Of a DNA stretch of 64,000 nt, positions 1 through 8,071 are shown in pieces; within the stretch, counting starts at the first letter, position 1, and each line of letters opens with the position of its first letter. The DNA lies in the NCBI RefSeq assembly GCF_003634935.1, contig NZ_RBXO01000001.1, positions 2,009,501 to 2,073,500 on the forward strand, written 5' to 3'. The position numbers were made by a program, and so were the translations under genes. Origin of the DNA: Saccharothrix australiensis (GTDB lineage Bacteria > Actinomycetota > Actinomycetes > Mycobacteriales > Pseudonocardiaceae). Below the pieces are notes generated by a model. It was not told the DNA's origin, did no database searches, and worked only from the letters and a program-made list of their open reading frames with translations.

Positions 1-578
1 CGCCGCACCGGCCCGAGCGTCCACCGGACCAGGGGCAGCGCGGCCAGCACCGCCAGGGCCAGCACCAGCAGGCTCGCGCCGAGCAGCACGCCCCACCACA
101 TCAGCACCTCGGACCGGGTCTTGTCGGTGGGGGAGAACGTCACGACCGCGCCGCGCACCTCGCCGTCCACCAGCACCGGCTCCGCCAGCACCAGCTCCGC
201 CGAGTCCCACGGCATCAGCAGGTCGGGCGCCGCCGGCTGCCGTCCCGCCAGCGCGCCCCGGACCAGGTCGGACACCGGCTCCGAGGTGACCTCCACGCCG
301 GGTCCGGACGCCGCGACCACCAGCCCGGCCCGGTCCAGCAGCGCCACCTTGATCCCGTACAGGTCGTGGTAGCGGGCGAACTCGCGCTCGACCAGGGTGG
401 GCTGGTCGTCGGTCAGCGGTCGCTGCGCCACCGACGCGAACCGGGCGGTGTCGGTGAGCCGGTCGAGGAACATCTCCTGCTGCTCGGCGGCGGCCACCCC
501 GCGCCCCAGCGGCACGCCCATACCCACCAGCACCAGCACCACCAGCGTGAGCACGATGCCCAGCAGCCGCGACCGCAC
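1..578 (-). CDS. Sensor histidine kinase, N-terminal part (window-truncated), GluK-like
   Basis: Partial membrane sensor kinase; only its first 192 residues lie in the window. The GTG start directly follows the TGA of the response regulator gene, so the two are one operon. The visible protein has a first membrane segment at about residues 4-22, an extracytoplasmic loop of about 130 residues and a second membrane segment at about 160-180 (run of Leu/Ala/Val before a proline-rich juxtamembrane turn). HAMP and kinase domains lie beyond the window edge. A two-component pair beside gluABCD matches the GluR/GluK glutamate-sensing system described in Streptomyces; assignment to that system is by context only. 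Confidence 0.85.
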   Translation of the reverse strand, partial: MRSRLLGIVLTLVVLVLVGMGVPLGRGVAAAEQQEMFLDRLTDTARFASVAQRPLTDDQPTLVEREFARYHDLYGIKVALLDRAGLVVAASGPGVEVTSEPVSDLVRGALAGRQPAAPDLLMPWDSAELVLAEPVLVDGEVRGAVVTFSPTDKTRSEVLMWWGVLLGASLLVLALAVLAALPLVRWTLGPVR

Positions 579-1256
579 TCAGCCCCCGCTCGAACTCAAC
601 CGGTAACCGACGCCGCGCACCGTCTCCAGCAGCGCGGGCCGCCCCAGCTTGGTGCGCAGCGTGGCCACGTGCACGTCGAGGGTCCGGTTCGCGCCCGCCC
701 AGGTGCGGCCCCACACCTCGGCCAGGATGCGCTCCCGCGTGCACACCGCCCCGCCCGCCGCCATCACCAGCGCGAGCACCTGGAACTCCTTGCGCGAGAG
801 CGCCACCGGTTCACCCGCCACGGTGACCTCGTGCCGCTTGAGGTCCACCCGGACGTCCGCCGCCTCGAACACCTCGGTGCCGGTGCCGCCGAGGCCGACC
901 GGGTCGCCGCGCCGCCGCCGCACCGCGTGCACCCGCGCCACCAGCTCGCCCACGTCGTACGGTTTGACCAGGTAGTCGTCCGCGCCGGCGTGCAGGCCGA
1001 GGATGCGGTCGTCGATCTCGCCGCGCGCCGACACGACGATGATCGCCACGTCGCTGGCCGCCCGGATCTGCCGGCAGAGCGTGACGCCGTCGATGTCGGG
1101 CAGCCCGAGGTCGAGCAGCACGACGTCGACGCCGGCCAGCCGGTCGAGCGTCCCGCGCCCGGTAGCCTGGCGGTCGACCGTGAAACCGCGGCGGGCCAGG
1201 GCCGGGACCAGCGCTTCCGCGACGCGGTCGTCGTCTTCGACCAACAGCACCCGCAC
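579..1256 (-). CDS. OmpR-family response regulator (GluR-like)
   Basis: A 225-residue regulator. The receiver domain occupies about residues 1-115, with the acidic cluster E7-D8-D9, phospho-acceptor D49 (LLDLGLPD), switch residue S76 and invariant K98 (VKPYD). A winged-helix DNA-binding domain follows at about 130-222, ending in the family signature TVRGVGYRL. It is read with the adjoining sensor kinase and divergently from gluABCD, 135 bp away. In Streptomyces the equivalent regulator controls the glutamate transporter, so that operon is the obvious target. The intergenic region holds an inverted repeat GTTGAG (1296-1301) / CTCAAC (1315-1320). Confidence 0.9.
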   Translation of the reverse strand: MRVLLVEDDDRVAEALVPALARRGFTVDRQATGRGTLDRLAGVDVVLLDLGLPDIDGVTLCRQIRAASDVAIIVVSARGEIDDRILGLHAGADDYLVKPYDVGELVARVHAVRRRRGDPVGLGGTGTEVFEAADVRVDLKRHEVTVAGEPVALSRKEFQVLALVMAAGGAVCTRERILAEVWGRTWAGANRTLDVHVATLRTKLGRPALLETVRGVGYRLSSSGG

Positions 1257-1322
1257 CGGCGTCCTCCCGAGTTATCGTCGCCTGCCTGTGACAGAGTTGA
1301 GACCCTAAGTCTTGCTCAACCG

Positions 1323-1358
1323 CCTGGACTGGTGTGGTGGCGCACACCTAGGTTTCCG
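1323..1358 (+). promoter_or_regulatory. Candidate promoter of gluABCD
   Basis: CCTGGAC at 1323-1329 is followed after 17 nt by CCTAGGTTTCCG at 1347-1358. Within this, TGGACT/TAGGTT could serve as -35/-10. The same two blocks, spaced 16 nt apart, stand before the orphan binding-protein gene at 34.1 kb, which argues for shared regulation rather than chance. Confidence 0.5.
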
Positions 1359-1391
1359 CCAACGTCCGAGGAACCCCCACTGGAGGACTTG

Positions 1392-2147
1392 ATGACCGGC
1401 CCCACACCTGCTCCGCCGATGATCCGGATGGCGGGCGTGGACAAGTTCTTCGGGCCGCTCCACGTGCTCAAGAAGATCACGCTGGAGGTGCCGAAGGGCC
1501 AGGTCGTCGTCGTGCTGGGCCCGTCGGGCTCGGGCAAGTCGACCCTCTGCCGCACGATCAACCGCCTCGAACCGGTGGAGGACGGGACCATCGAGGTGGA
1601 CGGCCAGCCGCTGCCCGCCGAGGGCAGGGAGCTGGCGCGGCTGCGGGCCGACGTCGGCATGGTCTTCCAGTCGTTCAACCTGTTCGCCCACAAGAGCATC
1701 GTGGACAACGTGATGCTCGCGCCGGTGAAGGTCCGCAAGACGCCCGCCGCGCAGGCCCGCAAGACGGCGATGGAGCTGCTGGAGCGGGTGGGGATCGCCA
1801 ACCAGGCGGAGAAGTACCCCGCCCAGCTGTCCGGCGGGCAGCAGCAGCGGGCGGCCATCGCCCGCGCACTGGCGATGCGACCCAAGGTGATGCTGTTCGA
1901 CGAGCCGACCTCCGCGCTGGACCCGGAGATGGTCCAGGAGGTGCTGGACGTGATGACCACGCTGGCCAAGGAGGGGATGACCATGCTCGTGGTGACGCAC
2001 GAGATGGGCTTCGCCCGCAAGGCCGCCGACCGCGTGCTCTTCATGGCCGACGGCGAGATCGTCGAGGACTCGACGCCGGAGCAGTTCTTCTCCGCGCCGA
2101 AGTCCAACCGCGCGAAGGACTTCCTTGGCAAGATCCTGACCCACTGA
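1392..2147 (+). CDS. gluA: Glutamate ABC transporter ATP-binding protein GluA
   Basis: A 251-residue ATPase that drives uptake of glutamate or a related polar amino acid at the cytoplasmic membrane. Walker A is GPSGSGKST (residues 43-51), the ABC signature is LSGGQ (146-150), Walker B ends in D170-E171 ([10 protein letters not shown]) and the switch His is in VVTHEMGFA. The start at 1392 is chosen because GGAGGA lies just upstream; longer in-frame extensions run back through non-coding DNA. It is the first gene of gluABCD; 64 nt separate it from gluB. Confidence 0.94.
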   Translation: MTGPTPAPPMIRMAGVDKFFGPLHVLKKITLEVPKGQVVVVLGPSGSGKSTLCRTINRLEPVEDGTIEVDGQPLPAEGRELARLRADVGMVFQSFNLFAHKSIVDNVMLAPVKVRKTPAAQARKTAMELLERVGIANQAEKYPAQLSGGQQQRAAIARALAMRPKVMLFDEPTSALDPEMVQEVLDVMTTLAKEGMTMLVVTHEMGFARKAADRVLFMADGEIVEDSTPEQFFSAPKSNRAKDFLGKILTH

Positions 2148-2211
2148 AGTCCCCTGACCGCGGCGCTGAGCCTGGCGCCGCCAGACCCCGAGGAAGAGCA
2201 GGAGAAGCACG

Positions 2212-3099
2212 ATGAGGGTACGCACCCTTGCGGTGGCGCTGCTGGCGGGCGGCCTCGCCCTGACCGCTTGCGGCAAGGAGGGCACCCCCGGTGGGTCGGC
2301 CGCGGCTCCGACGCAGCAGGTCGCGAGCGACGTCAAGGTCGAGGGCTCCAAGACGTTCGAGGCCATGACCAAGCGCGGCAAGGTCGTCATCGGCGTCAAG
2401 GACGACCAGCCGGGCCTCGGTGTCCGGGACGCGACGACGAACAAGTACAGCGGTTTCGACATCGAGATCGCCAAGCTCGTCGCCGCGCGGCTCGGCTTCG
2501 ACGACACGAAGATCGAGTTCAAGGCCATCGCGTCCGCGGGCCGCGAGCAGGCGCTGATCAACGGCGACGTGGACTACTACGTCGGCACGTACACGATCAA
2601 CGCCGGCCGCAAGGAGAAGGTCGGCTTCGCCGGCCCGTACTTCACCGCGGGCCAGGACCTGCTCGTGCGCAAGGACGACAACTCCATCACCGGCCCGGAG
2701 ACCCTGAAGGGCAAGAAGGTCTGCTCGGTCACCGGCTCGACCCCGATCAAGAACGTGAAGGAGCAGGGGCTCACCGAGGCGGAGAACATCAGCGAGTACC
2801 AGAACTACTCGCAGTGCGTCGCCAAGCTCGCCGAGGGCGCCATCGACGCGGTGACCACCGACGACGCGATCCTGAAGGGGTACGCGGCCGAGGAGCCCGA
2901 CAAGTTCAAGGTCGTCGGCAAGCCGTTCTCCAACGAGCCCTACGGCATCGGCCTGGCCAAGGACGACAAGCCGCTGCGCGACAAGGTGAACGACATCCTG
3001 GAAGCCGCGATCAGCGGTGGCGACTGGCAGAAGGTCTACGACGCCACGCTCGGCAAGTCCGGTTCCCCGGCGAAGAAGCCCGTGATCGACCGCTACTGA
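2212..3099 (+). CDS. gluB: Glutamate-binding lipoprotein GluB
   Basis: A 295-residue periplasmic-type binding protein tethered to the outer face of the membrane. The signal sequence ends in a lipobox with lipid-acceptor C20 (LALTAC). The body is the SBP family 3 fold, with segments typical of glutamate/glutamine receptors: DDQPGLG, YSGFDIEIAKLVA, YTINAGRKEKVGFAGPYF and TTDDAILKGYA. An AGGAGA ribosome site precedes the ATG. It is followed by a 122-nt gap with two hairpins before the permeases. A related 274-residue protein without its own permeases is encoded at 34107-34931. Confidence 0.94.
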   Translation: MRVRTLAVALLAGGLALTACGKEGTPGGSAAAPTQQVASDVKVEGSKTFEAMTKRGKVVIGVKDDQPGLGVRDATTNKYSGFDIEIAKLVAARLGFDDTKIEFKAIASAGREQALINGDVDYYVGTYTINAGRKEKVGFAGPYFTAGQDLLVRKDDNSITGPETLKGKKVCSVTGSTPIKNVKEQGLTEAENISEYQNYSQCVAKLAEGAIDAVTTDDAILKGYAAEEPDKFKVVGKPFSNEPYGIGLAKDDKPLRDKVNDILEAAISGGDWQKVYDATLGKSGSPAKKPVIDRY

Positions 3100-3130
3100 T
3101 CGCGGCACCGCGTCCCTGATCCAGCCGGAC

Positions 3131-3190
3131 GCCACCGATCAGCACTGATGGTGGCCGGTGACCTCGCCCCCCGCGGCGGGTCGCCGGCCA
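3131..3190 (+). other. Two stem-loops between gluB and gluC
   Basis: The first pairs GCCACC..ATCA (3131-3141) with TGAT..GGTGGC (to 3155). The second pairs TGGCCGG (from about 3151) with CCGGCCA (to about 3190). Neither has a T tract. Hairpins after the binding-protein gene often stabilise its mRNA or lower expression of the permeases; that role is inferred here. Confidence 0.5.
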
Positions 3191-3221
3191 CTCCCGTGAC
3201 GTCCCTCGGCGAGGAAGTCCC

Positions 3222-3869
3222 ATGAGCGTCCTTTCCACCTACTCCGACCTGTTCCTCAGGGCATTCGGCACGACGATCCAGCTGTTCCTGTTCTCCGCGG
3301 TCGGGTCGCTGGTGCTGGGCACGTTCCTGGCGATGCTGCGGGTCAGCCCCGTGCCGGTGTTCCGCGCGGCGGGCGCGGTCTACGTGACCCTGGTCCGCAA
3401 CACCCCGCTGACCCTGGTCTTCTTCTTCTTCGCGTTCGCCTACCCGCTGCTCAAGATGCTGCGGCTGGAGCCGTTCCAGGGCGCGGTGGTCGCCCTGACG
3501 CTGTACACCTCCGCGTTCATCTGCGAGGTGGTCCGGTCGGGCATCAACACGGTGCCGGTCGGGCAGGCGGAGGCTTCCCGCGCCCTGGGCCTGACCTTCG
3601 GGCAGATGTTGTTCAACGTGGTGCTGCCGCAGGCGCTGCGCACGGTGGTCCCGCCGCTGGTGAGCACCCTCATCGCGCTGCTGAAGAACACCACCATCGC
3701 GGCCGGCTTCTCGGTGTCCGACGCGGGCTCGATCAGCTACGTGCTGTCCGAGGAGGGCGCGAACATGCTCGTCGGCCTCTCCTGGGTGGCGTTCTTCTTC
3801 GTCCTCCTGGTGATCCCGTTGACCCTGGTGCAACGCGCCCTTGAGAAGCGCTGGAGCGTGGCCCGATGA
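3222..3869 (+). CDS. gluC: Glutamate ABC transporter permease GluC
   Basis: A 215-residue inner-membrane permease of the HisMQ/GltJK type with about five membrane segments. The cytoplasmic EAA loop, which docks to the ATPase, is seen as GQAEASRALGLTFGQ followed by LPQALR. LVRNTPLTL near residue 50 is another hallmark of the amino-acid permeases. The last four bases (ATGA) overlap the start of gluD, so the two permeases are translationally coupled and probably form a heterodimer. Confidence 0.93.
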   Translation: MSVLSTYSDLFLRAFGTTIQLFLFSAVGSLVLGTFLAMLRVSPVPVFRAAGAVYVTLVRNTPLTLVFFFFAFAYPLLKMLRLEPFQGAVVALTLYTSAFICEVVRSGINTVPVGQAEASRALGLTFGQMLFNVVLPQALRTVVPPLVSTLIALLKNTTIAAGFSVSDAGSISYVLSEEGANMLVGLSWVAFFFVLLVIPLTLVQRALEKRWSVAR

Positions 3870-4735
3870 GTTCCGTCCTGTTCGACGTGCCCGGACCGAA
3901 GGCGCGGCTGAGGCACCGGCTCCTGGCCGTGGTGGGCGTGCTCGCGGTGGTGGGCGTCGTCGGCTTCATCGGCTACCGCTTCTACGACAGCGGCCAGTTC
4001 GAGCCGCGGCTGTGGGAGTGGCTCCAGTACGAGACGGTCCAGCTGGAGCTGCTCGCGCGGCTGGGCAACACGCTGAGGGCGTTCGCGGTGGCCGCCGTGC
4101 TGGCGGTCCTGCTCGGCGCGGTGCTGGCGGCAGGCCGGCTGTCCGACCACGCGGTGTGGCGGGTGCCCGCCACGGTCGTGGTCGAGGTCTTCCGCGCCAT
4201 CCCGCTGCTGATCATGATCTTCATCTTCTACTTCGGCCTGCCGACGGTGGACATCAAGCCGTCGCAGTTCGTCGCCGTCGTCGCCGGCCTGACCCTGTAC
4301 AACGGGTCGGTGCTGGCGGAGGTGTTCCGCGCCGGCGTGCTGTCCCTGCCGCGCGGGCAGGCCGAGGCCGCGTACGCGCTGGGCATGCGCAAGACGCAGG
4401 TCATGGTGCAGGTGCTGCTGCCGCAGGCGCTGCGGGCGATGCTGCCGACGATCGTCAGCCAGCTCGTGGTGCTGCTGAAGGACACCGCCCTCGGCTTCAT
4501 CATCAACTACAAGGAGCTGCTCGACTACGCGAAGTACCTCGGCACGCAGGGCCAGTTCGGCCGCCCGCTGGTGCCGATGACGATCGTGGTCGCCGCGGTC
4601 TACATCGCGATGTGCCTGCTGCTGACGTGGGTGGCGGTGTCGCTGGAGAAGCGCAACCGGCGCAACAAGAAGATCGTGGAGCCGGAGAACCGGGCCGCCG
4701 AGCAGGTCGTCCTGTCCAACGCGTCCGGCGTCTGA
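3866..4735 (+). CDS. gluD: Glutamate ABC transporter permease GluD
   Basis: A 289-residue permease, partner of GluC. It has an N-terminal cytoplasmic stretch and a first membrane segment at about residues 17-37, then the core of the family with VEVFRAIPLL and the EAA loop GQAEAAYALGMRKTQ / LPQALR. The C-terminus is charged (RNRRNKK). It is longer than GluC, as usual for this pair. It overlaps gluC by four bases and ends just before a strong palindromic terminator. Confidence 0.93.
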   Translation: MSSVLFDVPGPKARLRHRLLAVVGVLAVVGVVGFIGYRFYDSGQFEPRLWEWLQYETVQLELLARLGNTLRAFAVAAVLAVLLGAVLAAGRLSDHAVWRVPATVVVEVFRAIPLLIMIFIFYFGLPTVDIKPSQFVAVVAGLTLYNGSVLAEVFRAGVLSLPRGQAEAAYALGMRKTQVMVQVLLPQALRAMLPTIVSQLVVLLKDTALGFIINYKELLDYAKYLGTQGQFGRPLVPMTIVVAAVYIAMCLLLTWVAVSLEKRNRRNKKIVEPENRAAEQVVLSNASGV

Positions 4736-4737
4736 CG

Positions 4738-4789
4738 GCGTACGCGAAGGGGGGCGCACCCGGCCGGGTGCGCCCCCCTTCGCGTACGC
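4738..4789. terminator. Perfect 52-nt palindromic bidirectional terminator
   Basis: Arms 4738-4761 and 4766-4789 are exactly complementary around GGCC. The feature lies between the converging ends of gluD (4735) and the baeRF gene (4797). There is no T tract on either strand, which is usual for actinobacterial terminators. Confidence 0.85.
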
Positions 4790-4796
4790 GAGGTCG

Positions 4797-5882
4797 TCAG
4801 TGGCGCAGCAACGCGCCCACGCCCTCCCACAGCTTCGTCTCGTCGGTGACGAGGACCTGCGCGCCGGTCGCCGTGGCCGCGCCGGTCAGCGCCTCGTCGG
4901 CGGGCAGCTCGTCCACGTGGTCGACGCCGAGCGCCCGCAGGTCGGCCTCCCGCACCGCGACCATCGCCGGGTCCTCGGCCGCCCACACCGTGCGGCGGCC
5001 CAGCGCCTGGTCGGACACCAGCAGCGTGGCGACGTTCGCCTCGCGCAGCGCCGCCACGACGCGCTCCATGCCCTGCACGGCCCGTCCCTCGTCCCGGCCG
5101 GACTCGGCGGTGAACTCCTCCACCACGTCGTTGTCCAGGTCGTGCTGGTACTGGGCCACGAGCGACCGCACGGCCGCGTCGAACGAGTCGTCGTCGGCCC
5201 CGTCGGCGAGGCTGCCGCTGTCGACCTCGATCAGGACGTCCCGGCAGCGGGCGCTCAGCTCCTCGCGGACGTCCGTGCGGGCCTGCACCTCGCCGCCGAG
5301 CACCAGCAGCCGCGCGTTGAGCGTGGTCACCAGCCGGTCGACGGCCTCGGCGACCAGCGCGGCGTTGCGCTGGGCGGTCTCCTCGACCTTGTTCTGCATC
5401 CGGCGGTGCGACCAGCCGCCCGCGCGCACCTTGTGCAGCGGGTGCGTGTCGCCCTGCACCTCGGTGGCGACCTCGCCGTGGCCGTCGTAGCCGTGCAGGT
5501 CCGCGCCCGCGCGGTCGACGACCACGACGACGTGCGGCAGCGCCGTGCCGAGCAGGTTCGCCAGCGGCAGCAGGTGCGGCAGCCGCGACCAGCGCGCCGT
5601 GTCGGCGGCGGGTGGGCGGGGCAGCACGCGGTTGAGCAGCAGCTGCCCGTGCGCCGCGATGAGTGCCCGGCCGGCCTTGCCCACCGCCGGCTCCAGGGCC
5701 GCCGCGTCGAGGGCGGCGAGCGTGTCGCCGTCCGCACCCTGCCGCGCCAGGTTCTCGCGCAGCCCGCGCCAGCGCAGCTCCAGCGCCTTGGCCGCGTCCT
5801 CCGTGTCGTGCGAGGCGTCCAGGTAGACCGAGGCGAACGGGCCGCGGTCCCGGACGAGCTCTCCCAAGGTGGACATGTCCAT
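4797..5882 (-). CDS. baeRF-type (Rv2629-like) eRF1-domain protein
   Basis: A 361-residue cytoplasmic protein resembling the bacterial/archaeal eRF1-like group that includes mycobacterial Rv2629. The recognisable pattern is an N-terminal domain beginning DMSTLGELVRDRGPFASVYL, a central VVVVDRAGADL strand and GGWSHRRMQNKVEE motif, and a C-terminal domain with LLVLGGEVQART and VLVTDETKL. Family members are linked to ribosome or stress functions, but the biochemical role is unsettled. A second ATG two codons downstream is an equally good start. Transcribed alone, converging on gluD. Confidence 0.75.
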   Translation of the reverse strand: MDMSTLGELVRDRGPFASVYLDASHDTEDAAKALELRWRGLRENLARQGADGDTLAALDAAALEPAVGKAGRALIAAHGQLLLNRVLPRPPAADTARWSRLPHLLPLANLLGTALPHVVVVVDRAGADLHGYDGHGEVATEVQGDTHPLHKVRAGGWSHRRMQNKVEETAQRNAALVAEAVDRLVTTLNARLLVLGGEVQARTDVREELSARCRDVLIEVDSGSLADGADDDSFDAAVRSLVAQYQHDLDNDVVEEFTAESGRDEGRAVQGMERVVAALREANVATLLVSDQALGRRTVWAAEDPAMVAVREADLRALGVDHVDELPADEALTGAATATGAQVLVTDETKLWEGVGALLRH

Positions 5883-5924
5883 GCCTCACGGCTACCCGCG
5901 TCGTCCCCGCGTAATCTCGGACCC

Positions 5925-6644
5925 ATGGCCGAGGAACCCGGTGCACTGGTGCAGGCGCGACAGAGTGCGGTGGACCACCTGCTGCGGGTGGGCATCGAGG
6001 GGTTCGGACCGTTCAAGAGCGCCCAGCAGATGGCCCGTGACCTGCTCGAAGACGGTTTGACGCGGGACGAGGCGGTCCGCGTCCTCGTCCGCAGGCACGT
6101 GGCGGCGGCCGGCATCCAGGGCTTCGCGACGAACCTCGGCGGCCTCATCACGCTGCCCGTGACGCTGCCCGCGAACGTCGCCGCCGCGTACCTGGTGCAG
6201 ACCCACCTGATCGCGTCCATCGCGGCCGTGCACGGGCACGACCTGGAGAGCGACGAGGTGCGCACGGCGATCCTGGTGTGCCTGCTGGGCAACGCGGGAA
6301 CCGAGCTGCTCAAGAAGGCGGGCATCAAGGCGGGCTCGAAGCTCACCATGAACCTGATCCAGCGCATCCCGGCGCAGCTGATCCGGGAGGTCAACAAGCG
6401 GGTCGGGTTCACGCTGCTGGCGAAGTACGGGACGTCGCGGGCGAGCATCACGCTGGCCAAGGGGGTGCCGCTGGTGGGCGGCGTCATCGGCGGCGGGTTC
6501 GACGCGGTGACCACGCGCGCGGTCGGCGGTTTCGCGCGGCGCTTCTTCGCGTCGCCGCCGGCGGCCCCGGAGGTGGTGGAGGGCCGGGTCGTGGAGCGCG
6601 AGGTGCTCGACGGCGAGGTCCTCGACGTGACCGAGCACGACTGA
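5925..6644 (+). CDS. EcsC-family protein
   Basis: A 239-residue protein of the EcsC family. It opens with helices that carry the RVGIEGFGPFKSA and AAGIQGFATNLGGLITLP stretches and has a glycine-rich segment VPLVGGVIGGGFDAVTTR at about residues 180-197. This last, with the hydrophobic segment around LPVTLPANVAAAYLV, may contact the membrane. The acidic tail (VVEGRVVEREVLDGEVLDVT) looks disordered. Divergent from the baeRF gene by 42 bp. Molecular function unknown for the family. Confidence 0.7.
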   Translation: MAEEPGALVQARQSAVDHLLRVGIEGFGPFKSAQQMARDLLEDGLTRDEAVRVLVRRHVAAAGIQGFATNLGGLITLPVTLPANVAAAYLVQTHLIASIAAVHGHDLESDEVRTAILVCLLGNAGTELLKKAGIKAGSKLTMNLIQRIPAQLIREVNKRVGFTLLAKYGTSRASITLAKGVPLVGGVIGGGFDAVTTRAVGGFARRFFASPPAAPEVVEGRVVEREVLDGEVLDVTEHD

Positions 6645-6771
6645 TCGCCGGGCGAGCCGGGGCTTCGCACGCGGGATCGCCGTCCGCCGGCGCGGTGGCG
6701 TCGGGGATCGCGCCCGCACCGTCCTGAGTGGACGGTGCGCCGCGCTGTGGTGTCGATCTCCGGGAAAACCC

Positions 6772-6800
6772 TTGGCAGCGCCGGTGGGACGCGCTAATGT
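6772..6800 (+). promoter_or_regulatory. Strong promoter giving a leaderless transcript
   Basis: TTGGCA (6772-6777), exactly 17 nt spacer, TAATGT (6795-6800). This is the closest match to the vegetative consensus that I noticed in the window. Seven bases after the -10 comes the ATG at 6808, so transcription should start at or next to that A. Confidence 0.75.
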
Positions 6801-6807
6801 CATCGGC

Positions 6808-6831
6808 ATGTTCTTCCAGATCTACTCCTGA
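6808..6831 (+). CDS. Seven-codon leader peptide MFFQIYS
   Basis: ATG TTC TTC CAG ATC TAC TCC TGA. The start sits where the promoter at 6772-6800 should begin transcription, so it would be translated from a leaderless mRNA. Downstream lie hairpins (6854-6876 and 6914-6942) and then two small genes with good ribosome sites. This is the arrangement of ribosome-mediated attenuation. Two Phe and one Tyr among seven residues could sense aromatic charging, or the peptide could stall on a drug; the sequence does not decide. I know no named family for it. Confidence 0.6.
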   Translation: MFFQIYS

Positions 6832-6853
6832 GGACTTCTTCCTCTGCTGCGCC

Positions 6854-6942
6854 GCACCCGGCCGTTGAGCGGGTGCCGAGCGCTCATTCCCTGGTGGCCC
6901 TAGCGGCTCTTTGACGACCCCCTTTTTCTGCTACGGGGTCGT
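6854..6942 (+). promoter_or_regulatory. Attenuator-like hairpins after the leader peptide
   Basis: Hairpin 1 pairs GCACCCG (6854-6860) with CGGGTGC (6870-6876). GAGCG (6868-6872) can instead pair with CGCTC (6881-6885), giving a competing fold. Hairpin 2 pairs ACGACCCC (6914-6921) with GGGGTCGT (6935-6942); five T lie in its loop and CCTTTT follows closely. The set could terminate or mask translation depending on ribosome position. Confidence 0.5.
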
Positions 6943-6983
6943 ATGCCTTTTGCACGCCTCGAAAATTTCCAGGAGGCGGTCGT

Positions 6984-7127
6984 ATGCCCACCATGCGCAC
7001 TGAACCACCCGGCGACGGTCAGCCGAACAACCGGCGAGCCCGGCGTTCGCACGGCGCGTCCCAGCCGCGATTCGGCGGCGGACGAGCTGTCGTCAACCCG
7101 CGCCACTACGCCATGCGGCGTCGCTGA
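6984..7127 (+). CDS. Small arginine-rich protein, 47 aa
   Basis: Unrecognised small protein starting at an ATG 7 nt after a perfect AGGAGG (6971-6976). It is Arg/Gly/Asn-rich and very basic: NNRRARRSHG near residue 16, RFGGGRAVVNPRHY near 29, and an RRR C-terminus. No membrane segment or Cys. The composition suggests binding to nucleic acid or the ribosome. It is followed after 32 nt by a second small basic protein with its own strong ribosome site; the two share a trend (disordered acidic/polar N-part, basic C-part, RRV/RR ending) but are not clear paralogues. Both lie behind the leader peptide. Confidence 0.6.
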   Translation: MPTMRTEPPGDGQPNNRRARRSHGASQPRFGGGRAVVNPRHYAMRRR

Positions 7128-7159
7128 CCAGCGACTTCGCCCACCTCAGGAGGGGTCCG

Positions 7160-7342
7160 ATGATCAACCAGCAGAACGTTCCCGGTGACGACGAGCAGCC
7201 CGAACCGGAGCAGCGCGTCGTCCAGAACCGCCGCGAACGCCGCGGCCACGCCAAGAAGAACGCCGGCGTGAACGTGATCCCCGGCCGGCCGCACCAGGCG
7301 AATTTCGTCGGGCGCAGGGTGTTCCGCCGCACCGGCGGCTGA
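7160..7342 (+). CDS. Small basic protein, 60 aa
   Basis: Unrecognised. ATG preceded by AGGAGGGG. The N-terminal third is acidic and Gln-rich (GDDEQPEPEQR), the middle is strongly basic (NRRERRGHAKKN), and the end reads VIPGRPHQANFVGRRVFRRTGG in outline. Second gene of the leader-peptide operon; a pair of hairpins follows. The highly charged, compact layout resembles ribosome-associated or RNA-binding small proteins, but no family can be named. Confidence 0.6.
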   Translation: MINQQNVPGDDEQPEPEQRVVQNRRERRGHAKKNAGVNVIPGRPHQANFVGRRVFRRTGG

Positions 7343-7423
7343 ATCCCGCCGCGATTCCGGCGCCGCGACATCGCGCGGTGCCGGTGTGCGCGGAATTCCC
7401 GGCCGCTCGCGGCCGGCCTTCCC

Positions 7424-7494
7424 CTCACCGTCGGCGCCGTGCCGAGTCGCGGCGTCGACGGTGAGTTCGCCGTGCCCACCGTTTCGCGGTGGGC
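7424..7494 (+). terminator. Tandem hairpins ending the small-protein operon
   Basis: First stem 7424-7439 with 7450-7465 (16 bp, one mismatch). Second stem GCCCACCG 7474-7481 with CGGTGGGC 7487-7494 around TTTCG. The rest of 7343-7642 shows no gene I can support. Confidence 0.6.
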
Positions 7495-7642
7495 TACCGG
7501 CGTTTCCGGCTTTCCCTTCCGGGTTCCGGGTCGTCCGGGTGCCGGCGGGTGTCGGCCCGGTGGGTTCCGGGCCCTGCCGCCGGGGCCGCGCGCGAACTAG
7601 CCTGGGGCGGGTAGCACCTGGCCGAGCTCGGGGAGGCGCCGC

Positions 7643-8071
7643 ATGAGGATCGCGGACGTGTTGCGGAACAAGGGTTCGGCGGTGGCCACGGTCGGGCCGG
7701 GGGCCACCGTGGCGGACCTGGTGGCGGGGCTGGCGGAGCACAACGTGGGCGCGCTGGTCGTCGTGGGCCCGGACGGCGTCGCCGGGATCGTGTCGGAGCG
7801 GGACGTCGTGCGCCACCTGCGCGACCGCGGCGCGGACCTGCTGGGCGCGCCGGTCGCGGAGATCATGACCACCGAGGTGCGCACCTGCTCGCCGCAGGAC
7901 TCGGTGGACAGCCTGACGGTCCTGATGACCGAGCGCAGGATCCGCCACGTGCCGGTCGTGGCGGACGGCGAGCTGGTCGGCATCGTCAGCATCGGTGACG
8001 TGGTCAAGAGCCGCATCAGCCAGCTCGAAGAGGACCAGGACCAGCTCACGGCGTACATCGCGCAGGGCTAG
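7643..8071 (+). CDS. CBS-domain-pair protein
   Basis: A 142-residue protein made of two CBS motifs and nothing else: the first at about residues 8-62 (VADLVAGLAEHNVGALVVVG, GIVSERDVVRHL), the second at about 75-130 (TVLMTERRIRHVPVV, GIVSIGDVVKSRI). Such modules bind adenine nucleotides and are widespread in actinobacteria as stand-alone sensors; the partner is unknown. Its stop overlaps the end of the convergent CGNR gene by four bases. Confidence 0.85.
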   Translation: MRIADVLRNKGSAVATVGPGATVADLVAGLAEHNVGALVVVGPDGVAGIVSERDVVRHLRDRGADLLGAPVAEIMTTEVRTCSPQDSVDSLTVLMTERRIRHVPVVADGELVGIVSIGDVVKSRISQLEEDQDQLTAYIAQG

